From Dinoroseobacter sp013215265 (GTDB lineage: Bacteria > Pseudomonadota > Alphaproteobacteria > Rhodobacterales > Rhodobacteraceae): a DNA stretch of 64,000 nt. The DNA lies in the NCBI GenBank assembly GCA_963691755.1, contig OY829366.1, positions 1,612,001 to 1,676,000 on the forward strand. Direction: 5' to 3'. The notes under the pieces were generated by a model. It made no database searches. It was not told the DNA's origin and saw nothing but the letters and a program-made list of their open reading frames with translations. How positions within the stretch are numbered: position 1 is the stretch's first letter; each line of letters begins with the position of its first letter. Shown piece after piece: positions 54,857-63,785 of the stretch. The translations under genes were made by a program, and so were the position numbers.

Positions 54857-55327
54857 CTAAATTTTGTGTCGTCTTTCGCTTCGAAGGGCTGATACGAAGG
54901 CAATCAAGCTAACGATTGGTACTAGAAAGGCAACGTAGATTTCTACTTTATCGACTGATGTGTTTGAAAGATATTGAGACACATGACCTGAATCAATTAT
55001 CAAGATTAATATTCCTAAGACTGTGGCGATCGTCAATATATATGTGAGCAACAGAATTGAGAGAATATGTATCTTTGTTAAAATACTATTTTTATGTGTA
55101 AATGTAAGTAGGTTTGAGGCAGTCACACCGATTGCTAATGAGATGCAGATTGCTAGTGGAGTTTTTATTTCAAAAATTACTGGTAAAGATAGTTTTTGAG
55201 ATACTTTTTCCACGTAAAATATAAGGCTAAGGATCAAGTATATTGAAAATAGGTTGATAGCGATACCAGTTATGTTAACGATAATGCTATTTTTGATCAT
55301 TATCATTACCTCAGCTTTTGTTTGCAC
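54857..55327 (-). CDS. Small four-helix membrane protein of unknown function
   Basis: A 156-residue protein with four predicted membrane helices and no recognised family. Its A+T-rich codon use differs from most genes here and suggests transfer or weak selection. It lies alone between the response-regulator gene and a gene-poor stretch. Start codon choice among several Met near the N-terminus is uncertain. Confidence 0.5.
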   Translation of the reverse strand: MQTKAEVMIMIKNSIIVNITGIAINLFSIYLILSLIFYVEKVSQKLSLPVIFEIKTPLAICISLAIGVTASNLLTFTHKNSILTKIHILSILLLTYILTIATVLGILILIIDSGHVSQYLSNTSVDKVEIYVAFLVPIVSLIAFVSALRSERRHKI

Positions 55328-56477
55328 CAGTAGTTTTTTATTATCAGACGGTAAAGTATCTGATTTGGCTTAGTCCTTTTTACTCTTGGCCTCGAAAGCT
55401 TTGAGTGCGTGACTGGAGTTGTCAAAAACTGGATAGCGAGTTGTGCTGTGTGGGTGCAACATATGCTATATTTAGAGGTGCGTATCTTAAGTCTAGTCTA
55501 TGTATCTTAAGTTATCGCGTTGCTCTAATTTAATATTGATTAATTTTAACGGTGCCGTTCTCAACCGTCTTCCATATTTATCAATAACAAAGAGCGCTAT
55601 ACGTTGGTCTTTATCAGTTTTTCGTGGTGTTGAGGGTAATACGAACTTTGCCTGCCAAATAAAGCTACCAGCCACACCTATTTTTGGAATCTTCTGAACA
55701 CTTCGATATAGGCCTTGTCTGTCGAAACTACGGCTCTAGGGAATTCTAATTCGATCTTGCTCAGTTAGGCCCTTTGTACAGACATCATTTATGCCACGAG
55801 TCTGGAAGCGGTTAGATCAATGTAGGTTTGGACGGTTCCAGTATGGCCGGCGCAGACGCGGTCCACATTGCGATGCTTTCTTTGGTTTATGATGTGTAGC
55901 CAAGGACGCCATTAATGAATCTGGGGCTCGATCAACTTCCACAGCCGTATCCGTCATTCCCCGACGCTGAGTTGCGCGGAGATTGTTATCCGTGAGATGC
56001 CCGCTGGAGGCTCATAGCCATAACGCCATTAAGATTTGAGCGTGACAAAGACTTTGTGGTTCCGCATGCCTTTACCAGCTTGTTGCCGAACGTAAAAAAA
56101 CGTTTTGTCCAAGGTGAGATGCGGAACCAGTCGATTCTATTTTTTGTTCTCAAGTTATTTGCGAAGATGGCGCTCAGATTCGTCTATTCTGATATGACCC
56201 GTTTCACTTGCGAACAAATGTTGTCTTCGCGGTCCCTATCCTGCAACTGATCTCGCCAACTGCGGCCTCTGCTTCTACTTATCACAATGTAAAGGCAATT
56301 TGGGCGTCACCAAATCATTACTGTGGTAGGTGTAAACCTCCACTCTCATCAAAAATGCACCCAAAATCTTGCACTCAGTTCGCACTGAATTTCCAGGACA
56401 AGTCCAGACCATGAACCGACATGGGCTTTGCTAAATTTAGTCCTTTGACCTTGTTCGCTTCAGTCTTGGGGAAGCAT
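55328..56477. other. Gene-poor stretch
   Basis: No frame here has convincing support. Two overlapping frames of about 60 codons on opposite strands near 55493-55697 and others near 56056-56414 lack family signals and ribosome-binding sites. The region reads as decayed DNA. Confidence 0.4.
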
Positions 56478-56816
56478 TCAATAAGCAGCAGTCACGATGA
56501 TTTCGACCTTAAGTTCTGATCTTGCGAGTTTTGCTTCACCGCACGCCCGGGCTGGAGCGCAAACCGCCGGGACCCAAGCGTCCCAGATGGCATTCATCTC
56601 GGCGAAATCTGCCATGTCTGCTAGCCAGATCACGGCCTGTAGCATCTGTTCACGTGATGACCCGGACTTTTCCAAAAGAGCGTTTACCCTCGACAAGCAA
56701 TCACGTGTCTGTTCACTGACCGTTGCGCCTTCACCTACTTGCCCGCATAGGTAAGCAACTCCGTTGTGCTTCACGATCTTACTCATGCGTTGGCTAGTTT
56801 CTATTCTTTCAATCAT
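56478..56816 (-). CDS. ridA: RidA/YjgF-family protein
   Basis: A 112-residue protein of the Rid family, which hydrolyses reactive enamine/imine intermediates. Signature stretches include VAYLCGQVG, TRDCLSRVNALLEKSGSSREQMLQAVIWL and WDAWVPAVCAPARACGEAKLA, where RidA proteins keep an Arg for the substrate carboxylate (here PARACGEA). It closes an operon with FAD-linked amine-oxidising subunits, whose imine products it may clear. Confidence 0.88.
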   Translation of the reverse strand: MIERIETSQRMSKIVKHNGVAYLCGQVGEGATVSEQTRDCLSRVNALLEKSGSSREQMLQAVIWLADMADFAEMNAIWDAWVPAVCAPARACGEAKLARSELKVEIIVTAAY

Positions 56817-56825
56817 TGATTTCTC

Positions 56826-58220
56826 CTAGTCAACCGGACCTTCAGACATATTGTTCATTGCAGCAAGCTCGCCGAGTGTGACCGGTTTTAGAGGCGCACG
56901 GATGCGGTAGTAGCCTGTTTGATCCGGAGATAGCCCATTTGCTTCAGCGAGTAATGCGGTCACCGTCAGACCGCAATAGCGGCCCTGACAGGGGCCCATA
57001 CCCGCGCGCGCGAATGCTTTGGTCTGGTTTGGGCCGAGGCATCCCAGTCTAGCATATTTGCGGATATCCCCTGCGGTGACTTCTTCGCAGCGACACACCA
57101 GTGTGCTGTCAGATGGGGACAAGGCCTCTTCAAACGGCGGGTAAGCCGCGTCAAGGAAGGGCCTGACAGCCATTTCGCGCGCCAATGCCCTACGCAAGGG
57201 GACAGCAACACGATTGCGGTGACTTATAGAAATACAGTTGAGCTCTTCAGCCACCTTCAAAGCGGCCAGTTGTCCAGCATACTCAGCGACCTTTGCGCCA
57301 CCAATTCCAGCTCCATCGCCTGCGATAAAAACACCTGCAACATCGCTTTGCCCCCAAGGATTGAGCTCGGGAACAAATGATACCTGACCCGCATCCCAGC
57401 GGTGGGAAATGCCAAGTGATCGAGCTGCCTGTGTATTGGGAACGACACCATGGTGGAGGTAAACTGTTTTACAGGCGACCCGCTTTTTTTGTCCTTTATG
57501 GATGAAAGTAAGGGCCGCGGCTTTGCCTTCACCTTCAATAGCTATTTGTGTCGCACCCGTATAGCGAGGCACTCTAGCTCGCTTGATTTCCGACAGCATC
57601 TTCAAGCCCTTGGCAAGGTATGGCCAGCCTCGCAAGGCACCGCCCAAGTGTCGTGTTGCACGGATCATATCCCGCAAGCTCTGGGTTTCGATCACCGCCA
57701 CTGGCGGGGTGCCTGCGCGCACCATCTGAGTGGCTATCAGGTAAAGAAGCGGCCCAGAGCCCACCAACACAGCGTCTTGTGCCACAATACCGGATTGTTT
57801 CAGTAATATCTGGCCAGCTCCCGCAGTCATAACACCCGGTAAGGTCCAACCGGGGATTGGCATCGGGCGTTCCAGTGCACCAGTTGCCAACAAGATACGA
57901 TCAGCATTGATCTGCGCACCCCTTCCTTGATGGGTGAAAGAGATACGGAAGTTCTCTTCTATGGCCCATACAACAGCACCAGAAAAGTGTTTGATGCCGC
58001 TTTGTCTTAGGTTGTGGGTCAGCCGCGCGCCATCGGTGTAGTCCGATCCAAGGATTTTGCTGCGCGACGCGGAAACCCGATCTACACCACGGAAAATCTG
58101 ACCGCCTGGCAGCACTTGTTCGTCCAGAACCGTGACATCCAGACCCAGTTCAGCAGCTAGCACTGCCGCAGCCATACCAGCAGGACCTGCGCCAATGACA
58201 ACAAGATCTCGCTTACGCAT
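56826..58220 (-). CDS. FAD/NAD-binding dehydrogenase subunit with C-terminal [2Fe-2S]
   Basis: A 464-residue flavoprotein like the alpha subunits of D-hydroxyproline dehydrogenase, opine oxidase and hydrogen cyanide synthase (HcnB). The first dinucleotide-binding motif is VVIGAGPAGMAAAVLAAELG; the second region has VLVGSGPLLYLIATQMVRAG, and VAGVFIAGDGAGIGGAKVAEY ends the FAD site. A BFD-like C-terminal domain carries CRCEEVTAGDI and PCQGRYCG, four Cys for an iron-sulfur cluster. It overlaps the small ferredoxin-like subunit gene by eight bases. Confidence 0.85.
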   Translation of the reverse strand: MRKRDLVVIGAGPAGMAAAVLAAELGLDVTVLDEQVLPGGQIFRGVDRVSASRSKILGSDYTDGARLTHNLRQSGIKHFSGAVVWAIEENFRISFTHQGRGAQINADRILLATGALERPMPIPGWTLPGVMTAGAGQILLKQSGIVAQDAVLVGSGPLLYLIATQMVRAGTPPVAVIETQSLRDMIRATRHLGGALRGWPYLAKGLKMLSEIKRARVPRYTGATQIAIEGEGKAAALTFIHKGQKKRVACKTVYLHHGVVPNTQAARSLGISHRWDAGQVSFVPELNPWGQSDVAGVFIAGDGAGIGGAKVAEYAGQLAALKVAEELNCISISHRNRVAVPLRRALAREMAVRPFLDAAYPPFEEALSPSDSTLVCRCEEVTAGDIRKYARLGCLGPNQTKAFARAGMGPCQGRYCGLTVTALLAEANGLSPDQTGYYRIRAPLKPVTLGELAAMNNMSEGPVD

Positions 58221-58515
58221 TCGGTGCTCTCGGTACGTTTATTGTTTTAATGTCCAACCCGTTTTTGACCTCGATCATGCAGGCTTGACGGGTCACGCCG
58301 TCAATTTCGACGAGGCAGTCGAAACATGCTCCCATCATACAAAACGGTCCGCGAGGAGCCCCAGAAACGGGCGTGCTTCGGAAAACCTCGATCCCGCAGG
58401 CTAGTAAGGCGGCCGCGAGGTTGGCACCATCTGGTAGGCTAAGAGGTTTTCCATCCCAAGTTATGTCGACGCGCGGCCCGCTTTCGAGCTCAAGAAACGG
58501 CGAAGCGTTTTTCAC
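58213..58515 (-). CDS. [2Fe-2S]-binding small subunit of the dehydrogenase
   Basis: About 100 residues with GPFCMMGACFDCLVEIDG and a later Cys in RQACMIEV, a ferredoxin-like [2Fe-2S] pattern found in HcnA and in gamma subunits of D-hydroxyproline dehydrogenase. The GTG at 58515 is chosen; it overlaps the end of the FAD oxidoreductase gene by 26 bases. It likely shuttles electrons between the two flavoprotein subunits. Confidence 0.8.
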   Translation of the reverse strand: MKNASPFLELESGPRVDITWDGKPLSLPDGANLAAALLACGIEVFRSTPVSGAPRGPFCMMGACFDCLVEIDGVTRQACMIEVKNGLDIKTINVPRAPNA

Positions 58516-59590
58516 TGAACACCTCCAGATCTGGTGCAGCGTTGGTGCTCTCCAGCCAGTCTGGCAGGAGGCGTGCATGAGCAGCGGCGAGTGTTATACC
58601 GCTGTGGCAAGTGACAAGATACGCACCGGGCATATCTTCACTCTCCTGATATATAGGCAGGCCGTCGGGTGATAGAATACGCAGTGCTCCCCAACTACGC
58701 ACAAGCTGGGCCCGTGCAAGCGCTGGATAGGCGGCAATAGCTTCGGCTGCGAGGCCTGACAGACCTGGCTGGGTCTCGCGGTCATCAAGACCGACCTCTT
58801 CGTTTGTGGCTCCGATCTGGATACCGCCTTCATCGACCTGTCTTGCGATCAACGATGGTCGATTGATCAGCTTGGGCAGTTTTTCAGTTATCAAAACCTG
58901 TCCGCGCTGGGGGCGAATGGGGGCCTTGAACCCCATCATTGGGCCGAGCTGAGCGACCCCAAGCCCGGCAGAGAGGATAACTTTGTCTGAAGATATGGAC
59001 GTGCCATCTGTACAGGTGATGCAGAATGCACCCTGCTTCGTCACCTTAGTTACCATCTTCCCGGATAACACGCGACCGCCCAACCGGCGTACATCGGCTG
59101 CAAGAGCAACCATCAACTTCAGCGGGTTTGCATGGCCATCTTGATGATGAAGGATGGCACCTATCACCTTGGGCCCGATGTGTGGTTCGGCCCTGCGCAA
59201 CGCATTGTGACCAAGCACTTCGTAGGGGTAATCGCCACCCAACTGTGCTTTTAGTTTTTCATACTGCTGGACAGTTGAATCTAGGGATGCTTCGGAAAAA
59301 TGCAGATCTAGCCCGCCATTTTGTTCCAGGGGAACAGGCTTACCCGTGTTGTCGCTAATTTCGTTTGCGAAATTCGCCCAGATTTCAGCTGATTGCTGTG
59401 ACCATTGGGCATACCGAGGTTGGTTCATTCCCTTGGACTGTACCCAGACCAATCCAAAGTTGCCGCGACTGGCACGAAATGAACCGTCATCACCATCCAG
59501 AATAGTCACCGTTCGTCCACGCTGGAGCAGGCCCCAGCCGACTGAAAGGCCGACAATCCCCCCTCCGATGATGGTGTAATCGGATTCCAT
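58490..59590 (-). CDS. FAD-dependent oxidoreductase (DAAO family)
   Basis: A 366-residue flavoprotein of the D-amino acid/sarcosine oxidase-like family, matching beta subunits of HcnABC-type dehydrogenases. The FAD motif is YTIIGGGIVGLSVGWGLLQRG; RPQRGQVLITEKLP and SPDGLPIYQESEDMPGAYLVTCHSGITLA are conserved. It begins a four-gene operon (this subunit, [2Fe-2S] subunit, FAD subunit, RidA) that probably oxidises an amino or imino acid such as hydroxyproline, sarcosine or an opine. The ATG at 59590 is preferred to one five codons upstream. Confidence 0.85.
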   Translation of the reverse strand: MESDYTIIGGGIVGLSVGWGLLQRGRTVTILDGDDGSFRASRGNFGLVWVQSKGMNQPRYAQWSQQSAEIWANFANEISDNTGKPVPLEQNGGLDLHFSEASLDSTVQQYEKLKAQLGGDYPYEVLGHNALRRAEPHIGPKVIGAILHHQDGHANPLKLMVALAADVRRLGGRVLSGKMVTKVTKQGAFCITCTDGTSISSDKVILSAGLGVAQLGPMMGFKAPIRPQRGQVLITEKLPKLINRPSLIARQVDEGGIQIGATNEEVGLDDRETQPGLSGLAAEAIAAYPALARAQLVRSWGALRILSPDGLPIYQESEDMPGAYLVTCHSGITLAAAHARLLPDWLESTNAAPDLEVFSEKRFAVS

Positions 59591-59694
59591 AAGCTCTGTT
59601 CCCATGGTAACGCATGTTCCAGGGCGGCCATCGCCACCCTAACTACTTAAGTCTAATTGCTTGCAGCAGCAACTTCATCAAGAATGACCAGGCC

Positions 59695-60245
59695 TCATTC
59701 AACGTTAATATCCTGAAGCACAGCGGGCCAAATCTTAGACCGATCTTTTGAGGATATCACGGAAAGCGCCGTAGTATCCTTCAGCAGCAGACCCGATTGC
59801 GCCAACAACCACGCCAGTTTGAACTGCCGGAAAGTCTCAGAGAATGTGATCGGGGCAGGGATGTAGCCAAACTCTTCACCGGTGAACTGGAAGCTCTTAA
59901 CACTAGGATCTCTTAATTCGATACCGTTAGGAACAGTCGAGCCGGGACTGGCGTCTTCAACGTTCAGAGAAATAGCACCGAAGTAAATTGGATACGCGGC
60001 CAGCACGGTGATGTCTTGCTCTGAATATTATCCAGCGACAGCTTCGCGAACAATCCCACCCGGGCCATATACCGCACGTGCCTGATCCCAGTTGCCTGCC
60101 AGATAAGGCAACGAACTGATCTGCGTGCGCCGCTCGGCGGCAGTCGCTGCAGGCTGTGTCGCCATGACGATGGCTCCAACGCTGAGGTGTAATTGCTCAG
60201 CGCAACCAGTGTGGCCGTCAAACTGGTCAGGAATGCACGTTTCAT
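59695..60245 (-). pseudogene. Broken exported-protein gene
   Basis: Starts with GGGGAGGG and ATG and a signal-peptide-like MKRAFLTSLTATLVAL, then the frame shifts (a YLAGNWDQARAVYGPGG stretch is read in another frame) and hits a stop before re-entering a frame for the last ~100 residues (AAYPIYFGAISLNV to PAVLQDINVE). I do not recognise the family. It lies after a TRAP permease remnant and before the amine dehydrogenase operon, all on the minus strand, so it may once have been part of it. Confidence 0.55.
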
Positions 60246-60285
60246 TTTAGGCCCTCCCCTTTGGGATGAATTTTTGTGGCTGAAC

Positions 60286-60432
60286 TCAGGGCGCGACGTC
60301 ATATCCGAAGAAGCGCGGCAGAAAGAGCGACAGGTCTGGCCAAAGCGAGGTCAGGAAGACCACTGGCATGTAGCCAAAGAAAATGAGTTTCATCGCTGGT
60401 GGGATAACCTTGGTTACCTTCACATTACCGAA
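60286..60432 (-). pseudogene. TRAP large permease (DctM) 3' remnant
   Basis: The last ~48 codons read VTKVIPPAMKLIFFGYMPVV, then a hydrophobic helix and FFGYDVAP, the typical C-terminus of DctM. The frame upstream is lost at about 60432, where sequence from an oxidoreductase gene on the other strand begins. The rest of the permease and any dctP and dctQ are missing. Confidence 0.7.
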
Positions 60433-60716
60433 GCGCGCCCTTTGATATGGTGCGCCGACAGGTTGCTGCGATCCTGCCTTACATGACCTCGGACCCATTT
60501 GCAGAAGGGATGGGTTATCGCCCTGTACCAGCTGATAGCTTGCCGCTGGTTGGAGCAAATGACTACCATGGCAAAGGCTACAGCGCCTTAAGGCATCAAC
60601 ACGTTGGCTTGACAGCTGGGGCCAAAACAGGTCGGATTATTAGGGATCTTATCGACCGTAAAAGACCAAACACAGATTTGGCGGCATTTGATCCATTAAA
60701 ACATACTGCGCGTTAA
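60429..60716 (+). pseudogene. C-terminal fragment of D-amino acid dehydrogenase-like gene
   Basis: About 95 codons encode the C-terminal part of a DadA-type FAD oxidoreductase: MVRRQVAAILPYM, GMGYRPVPADSLPLVGANDY and QHVGLTAGAKTGRIIRDLID. The N-terminal two-thirds with the FAD motif are absent; the sequence upstream belongs to an opposing TRAP remnant. The stop is 25 bases before the next dctP gene, so the intact gene once may have led that TRAP operon. Confidence 0.75.
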
Positions 60717-60741
60717 TGCGCTGCGGTCTGGGAGGACACAA

Positions 60742-61725
60742 ATGAATTTCTTGAAAATTGCAATGATAACTGCGTTCGGCGGATTTTCGGCTACGGCCGC
60801 AACCGCCGACGGCCACGCCCAATCTTGGGACATGCCGATGGCTTATGCGGCCACAAATTTTCACTCTGAACAGGGTGTTGTTTTTGCAGATCTCGTTCGT
60901 GAATACACGAACGGTGCAATCGACATCACTGTCCACCCAGGTGGATCGCTATTCGGCGGTGGTGATATCAAGCGTGCGATCCAAACTGGTCAGGTCCCGA
61001 TTGGTGAGCGCTTTATGTCAGCCCATGCCAACGAGGCGCCGCTTTTAGGGTGGGACAATCTACCGTTCATTGCCACAAGCTACGAAGACAACGCTCGTCT
61101 TTGGGACGCTGCGCGCGACACGGTCAACGCCCAGTTGGCAGATCTAAACCTCGTCGCGCTTTATACGTGCCCTTGGCCAGGGCAGGGGTTCTACTTTAAC
61201 AAGGAAGTGAGCTCGTCCGCCGATACGCAAGGCATCAAGTTCCGCTCTTATAATTCAGCAACAGCCACCTTTGCTGAAGAACTTGGCATGATCCCTGTTC
61301 AGATCGAAGCCGCAGAACTTAGCCAGGCGCTTGCCACAGGTGTTGCCTCTGCGTTCATTTCGTCTGGATCAACGGGTTATGACCGGCAGGTTTGGGAGCA
61401 TCTGAGCCATTACTACAAGGTCAACGCATGGCTGCCGCGCAATTACGTGATGGTGAATACTCAAGTCTGGGAAGGGCTTGATGCTGAGGTTCAGGCTGGG
61501 ATTCAGAAGGCGGCAGACGAAACTGCGGCCTCATGTGCCGCGAGATCAGCCGAGTTGGCAGATTTCTATTTTGATGAGCTCGCAAAGAACGGAATGACCG
61601 TTCAGGACGCCGGCCCGGAGTTCCTTGCAGAGCTAGAAGCTATTGGCGCGAAAATGACGGCAGAGTGGCTTGAGACTGCTGGTACTGACGGTCAGTCGAT
61701 ACTTGACGCTTACAACGCAAACTAA
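60742..61725 (+). CDS. dctP: TRAP transporter solute-binding protein (DctP)
   Basis: A 327-residue periplasmic binding protein with a signal peptide (to ATA or TADG) and the family marks GAIDITVHPGGSLFGGGDIKRAIQTGQVPIG, IKFRSYNSATATFAEELGMIPVQIE with the conserved Arg, and AFISSGSTGYDRQVWEHL. GGGAGGA precedes the ATG. It begins a dctPQM-racemase operon. Confidence 0.88.
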   Translation: MNFLKIAMITAFGGFSATAATADGHAQSWDMPMAYAATNFHSEQGVVFADLVREYTNGAIDITVHPGGSLFGGGDIKRAIQTGQVPIGERFMSAHANEAPLLGWDNLPFIATSYEDNARLWDAARDTVNAQLADLNLVALYTCPWPGQGFYFNKEVSSSADTQGIKFRSYNSATATFAEELGMIPVQIEAAELSQALATGVASAFISSGSTGYDRQVWEHLSHYYKVNAWLPRNYVMVNTQVWEGLDAEVQAGIQKAADETAASCAARSAELADFYFDELAKNGMTVQDAGPEFLAELEAIGAKMTAEWLETAGTDGQSILDAYNAN

Positions 61726-61734
61726 GTGACATGG

Positions 61735-61761
61735 GGCCAGCCGATTATATGTCGGCTGGCC
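61735..61761. promoter_or_regulatory. Intercistronic stem-loop after TRAP dctP
   Basis: GGCCAGCCGA-TTATATG-TCGGCTGGCC is a perfect 10-base-pair stem with a seven-base loop between dctP and dctQ. A short T-poor stretch follows, so it more likely shields the dctP message from decay, or weakly attenuates, than stops all transcription. It parallels the hairpin after dctP at 44.2 kb. Confidence 0.65.
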
Positions 61762-61788
61762 TGCTATTTCCCAAAATGAGACATCCTG

Positions 61789-62481
61789 ATGCGTGATTGG
61801 TCACCTGTCATGGGGCTGCCCCTGTGGGTCTGGCTCTTTGTTTTGCCCAGCTTGATTGGGGTGGTGTGTTTGATCGCAGGTCCGCGGCTCGAAAATGCGA
61901 TGCGTCCTCTTTGGCGCCTGTTGGACGGGGTTTATTTGGCCAGTGGGGCTATCGCAGGTTTCTTCATGATGACGATCCTGTCTTTGATCGTCTTGGGAAT
62001 GGTCGCCCGCTGGACTAGCGTCGCTGTGCCCGGAACAACCGAATTTGCAGGCTACTCGATGGCTGCCACATCGTTTTTTGCGCTGTGCTATGCACTGACA
62101 CGAGGCGCACATATCCGGGTATCAATAATCCTGAACGCCAATGATTTCCTGCGCCGCTGGCTGGATGTGTTTGCGGTTTTCGGCGGCGCTGTTATTGCCA
62201 CATATTTCGCGCGATATGCCGTCAAAGCGAACTTCTTTTCTGAAATGCTGAACGACCGAACGCAGGGACAGGACCAAATTCCCGAATGGGTGGTCTCGCT
62301 CTTCTCTCTTGATTTCGCGGGCGTTGTCGAAGGCAACATGACATTGGTCTACACCCCTATCTGGATCCCCCAACTGGCGATGTCGATTGGTACAATCCTG
62401 CTGGCTGTGGCGCTGTGGGACACGCTTTACCGGATGCTGATAACTGGTGTGAATCCGATTGCGTCGGAGGCAGTGGAATGA
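61789..62481 (+). CDS. dctQ: TRAP transporter small permease (DctQ)
   Basis: A 230-residue DctQ, longer than usual because of an extra N-terminal hydrophobic segment (VWLFVLPSLIGVVCLIAG). The core has GAHIRVSIILNANDFLRRWLD. The stop overlaps the DctM start by four bases. Confidence 0.85.
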   Translation: MRDWSPVMGLPLWVWLFVLPSLIGVVCLIAGPRLENAMRPLWRLLDGVYLASGAIAGFFMMTILSLIVLGMVARWTSVAVPGTTEFAGYSMAATSFFALCYALTRGAHIRVSIILNANDFLRRWLDVFAVFGGAVIATYFARYAVKANFFSEMLNDRTQGQDQIPEWVVSLFSLDFAGVVEGNMTLVYTPIWIPQLAMSIGTILLAVALWDTLYRMLITGVNPIASEAVE

Positions 62482-63785
62482 CCGAAGCTTACGCAACCGT
62501 TGTTTTCCTGTTTGTACTGTTCACTCTTCTGGGATCGTCGATCTGGATCGGCCTTGCCCTGATGGGGGTAGCTTGGGTTGGTATGGAATTATTTACCGTA
62601 CGGCCTGCGGGCGATGCAATGATCACAACAATCTGGACGGGAGCTTCGTCATGGACATTGACCGCTCTGCCCTTGTTTATCTGGATGGGTGAAATCCTGT
62701 ACCGGACACGATTATCGCAAGACATGTTTCGCGGGCTTGCCCCTTGGATGCGTTGGTTGCCGGGTGGATTGCTGCATACCAATATCGCTGGTTGTACAAT
62801 CTTTGCAGCGGTATCTGGGTCATCTGCGGCAACCCTGACAACGGTTGGCAAAATGTCGATACCGGAGCTGCGCAAACGCGGCTATCCCGAATACATGATT
62901 GTGGGTACGTTGGCGGGGGCAGCGACCCTCGGCCTGATGATCCCCCCGTCTCTGACGCTCATTGTATACGGTGTCTCTATCAACGAGAGCATCATCAAGT
63001 TGTTCATGGCGGGGATCATCCCCGGCCTTGTTCTGGCGGCGTTGTTCATGTCCTACATTGTTGTCTGGCACTTTTTCCGCCCGGATCAGCGTCCAGAACC
63101 AGAGCCTGGCATCAGTTTTGGAACCATGCTGGCTGAAAGCCGTTTTCTGATCCCGGTGCTGTGTCTTGTTTTTGCGGTCATCGGGTCGATGTATTTCGGC
63201 TGGGCCACTGCGACTGAAGCCGCCGCAGTTGGCGTCTTGGGGGCATTGGTTCTGGCGGCTTTTCAGCGTTCATTGAACTTCAGTACCTTTTTTGAAAGCC
63301 TGATGGGCGCCACACGAACCTCCGCCATGATTGCATTGATCTTGATGGGGGCAGCGTTCTTATCGCTATCTATGGGCTTCACTGGATTACCACGCTCGCT
63401 GGCGGCTTATATCGATGGTCTTAACCTGTCGCCAATCACATTGATTGCGGCGCTCACGGTTTTCTACGTCATCCTAGGGATGTTCCTTGACGGGATTTCT
63501 TCAGTCGTTCTGACTATGGCCATCGTAGAGCCGATGATCCGGCAAGCTGGGATCGATCCAATTTGGTTTGGTATCTTTATCGTGGTTGTCGTTGAAATGG
63601 CACAAGTTACACCTCCCATTGGGTTTAACCTGTTCGTGCTTCAAGGAATGACCCGCCACGAGATCGGATATATTTCAAAAGTGGCATTGCCGATGGTGGC
63701 CCTAATGTTGTTGATGATCGTGCTGCTCGTGGCGTTCCCCGAACTGGCAACATGGTTGCCAGATAATATTCGCCAGACCAGATGA
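62478..63785 (+). CDS. dctM: TRAP transporter large permease (DctM)
   Basis: A 435-residue twelve-helix permease with SSAATLTTVGKMSIPEL, GAATLGLMIPPSLTLIVYG, GWATATEAAAVGVLGAL and VEMAQVTPPIGFNLFVLQGM motifs. The ATG at 62478 (ATGA overlap with dctQ) decides the start. Its stop overlaps the start of the racemase-like gene by four bases. Confidence 0.9.
   Translation: MTEAYATVVFLFVLFTLLGSSIWIGLALMGVAWVGMELFTVRPAGDAMITTIWTGASSWTLTALPLFIWMGEILYRTRLSQDMFRGLAPWMRWLPGGLLHTNIAGCTIFAAVSGSSAATLTTVGKMSIPELRKRGYPEYMIVGTLAGAATLGLMIPPSLTLIVYGVSINESIIKLFMAGIIPGLVLAALFMSYIVVWHFFRPDQRPEPEPGISFGTMLAESRFLIPVLCLVFAVIGSMYFGWATATEAAAVGVLGALVLAAFQRSLNFSTFFESLMGATRTSAMIALILMGAAFLSLSMGFTGLPRSLAAYIDGLNLSPITLIAALTVFYVILGMFLDGISSVVLTMAIVEPMIRQAGIDPIWFGIFIVVVVEMAQVTPPIGFNLFVLQGMTRHEIGYISKVALPMVALMLLMIVLLVAFPELATWLPDNIRQTR

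Noticed and set aside
55493..55697. Two overlapping frames of 60-65 codons on opposite strands
   Set aside because: Neither has a family match or start signal; mutual overlap argues for chance.
60447..60716. 89-codon frame as an independent small gene
   Set aside because: It is the C-terminal end of a DadA-like oxidoreductase, lacking the FAD-binding part.
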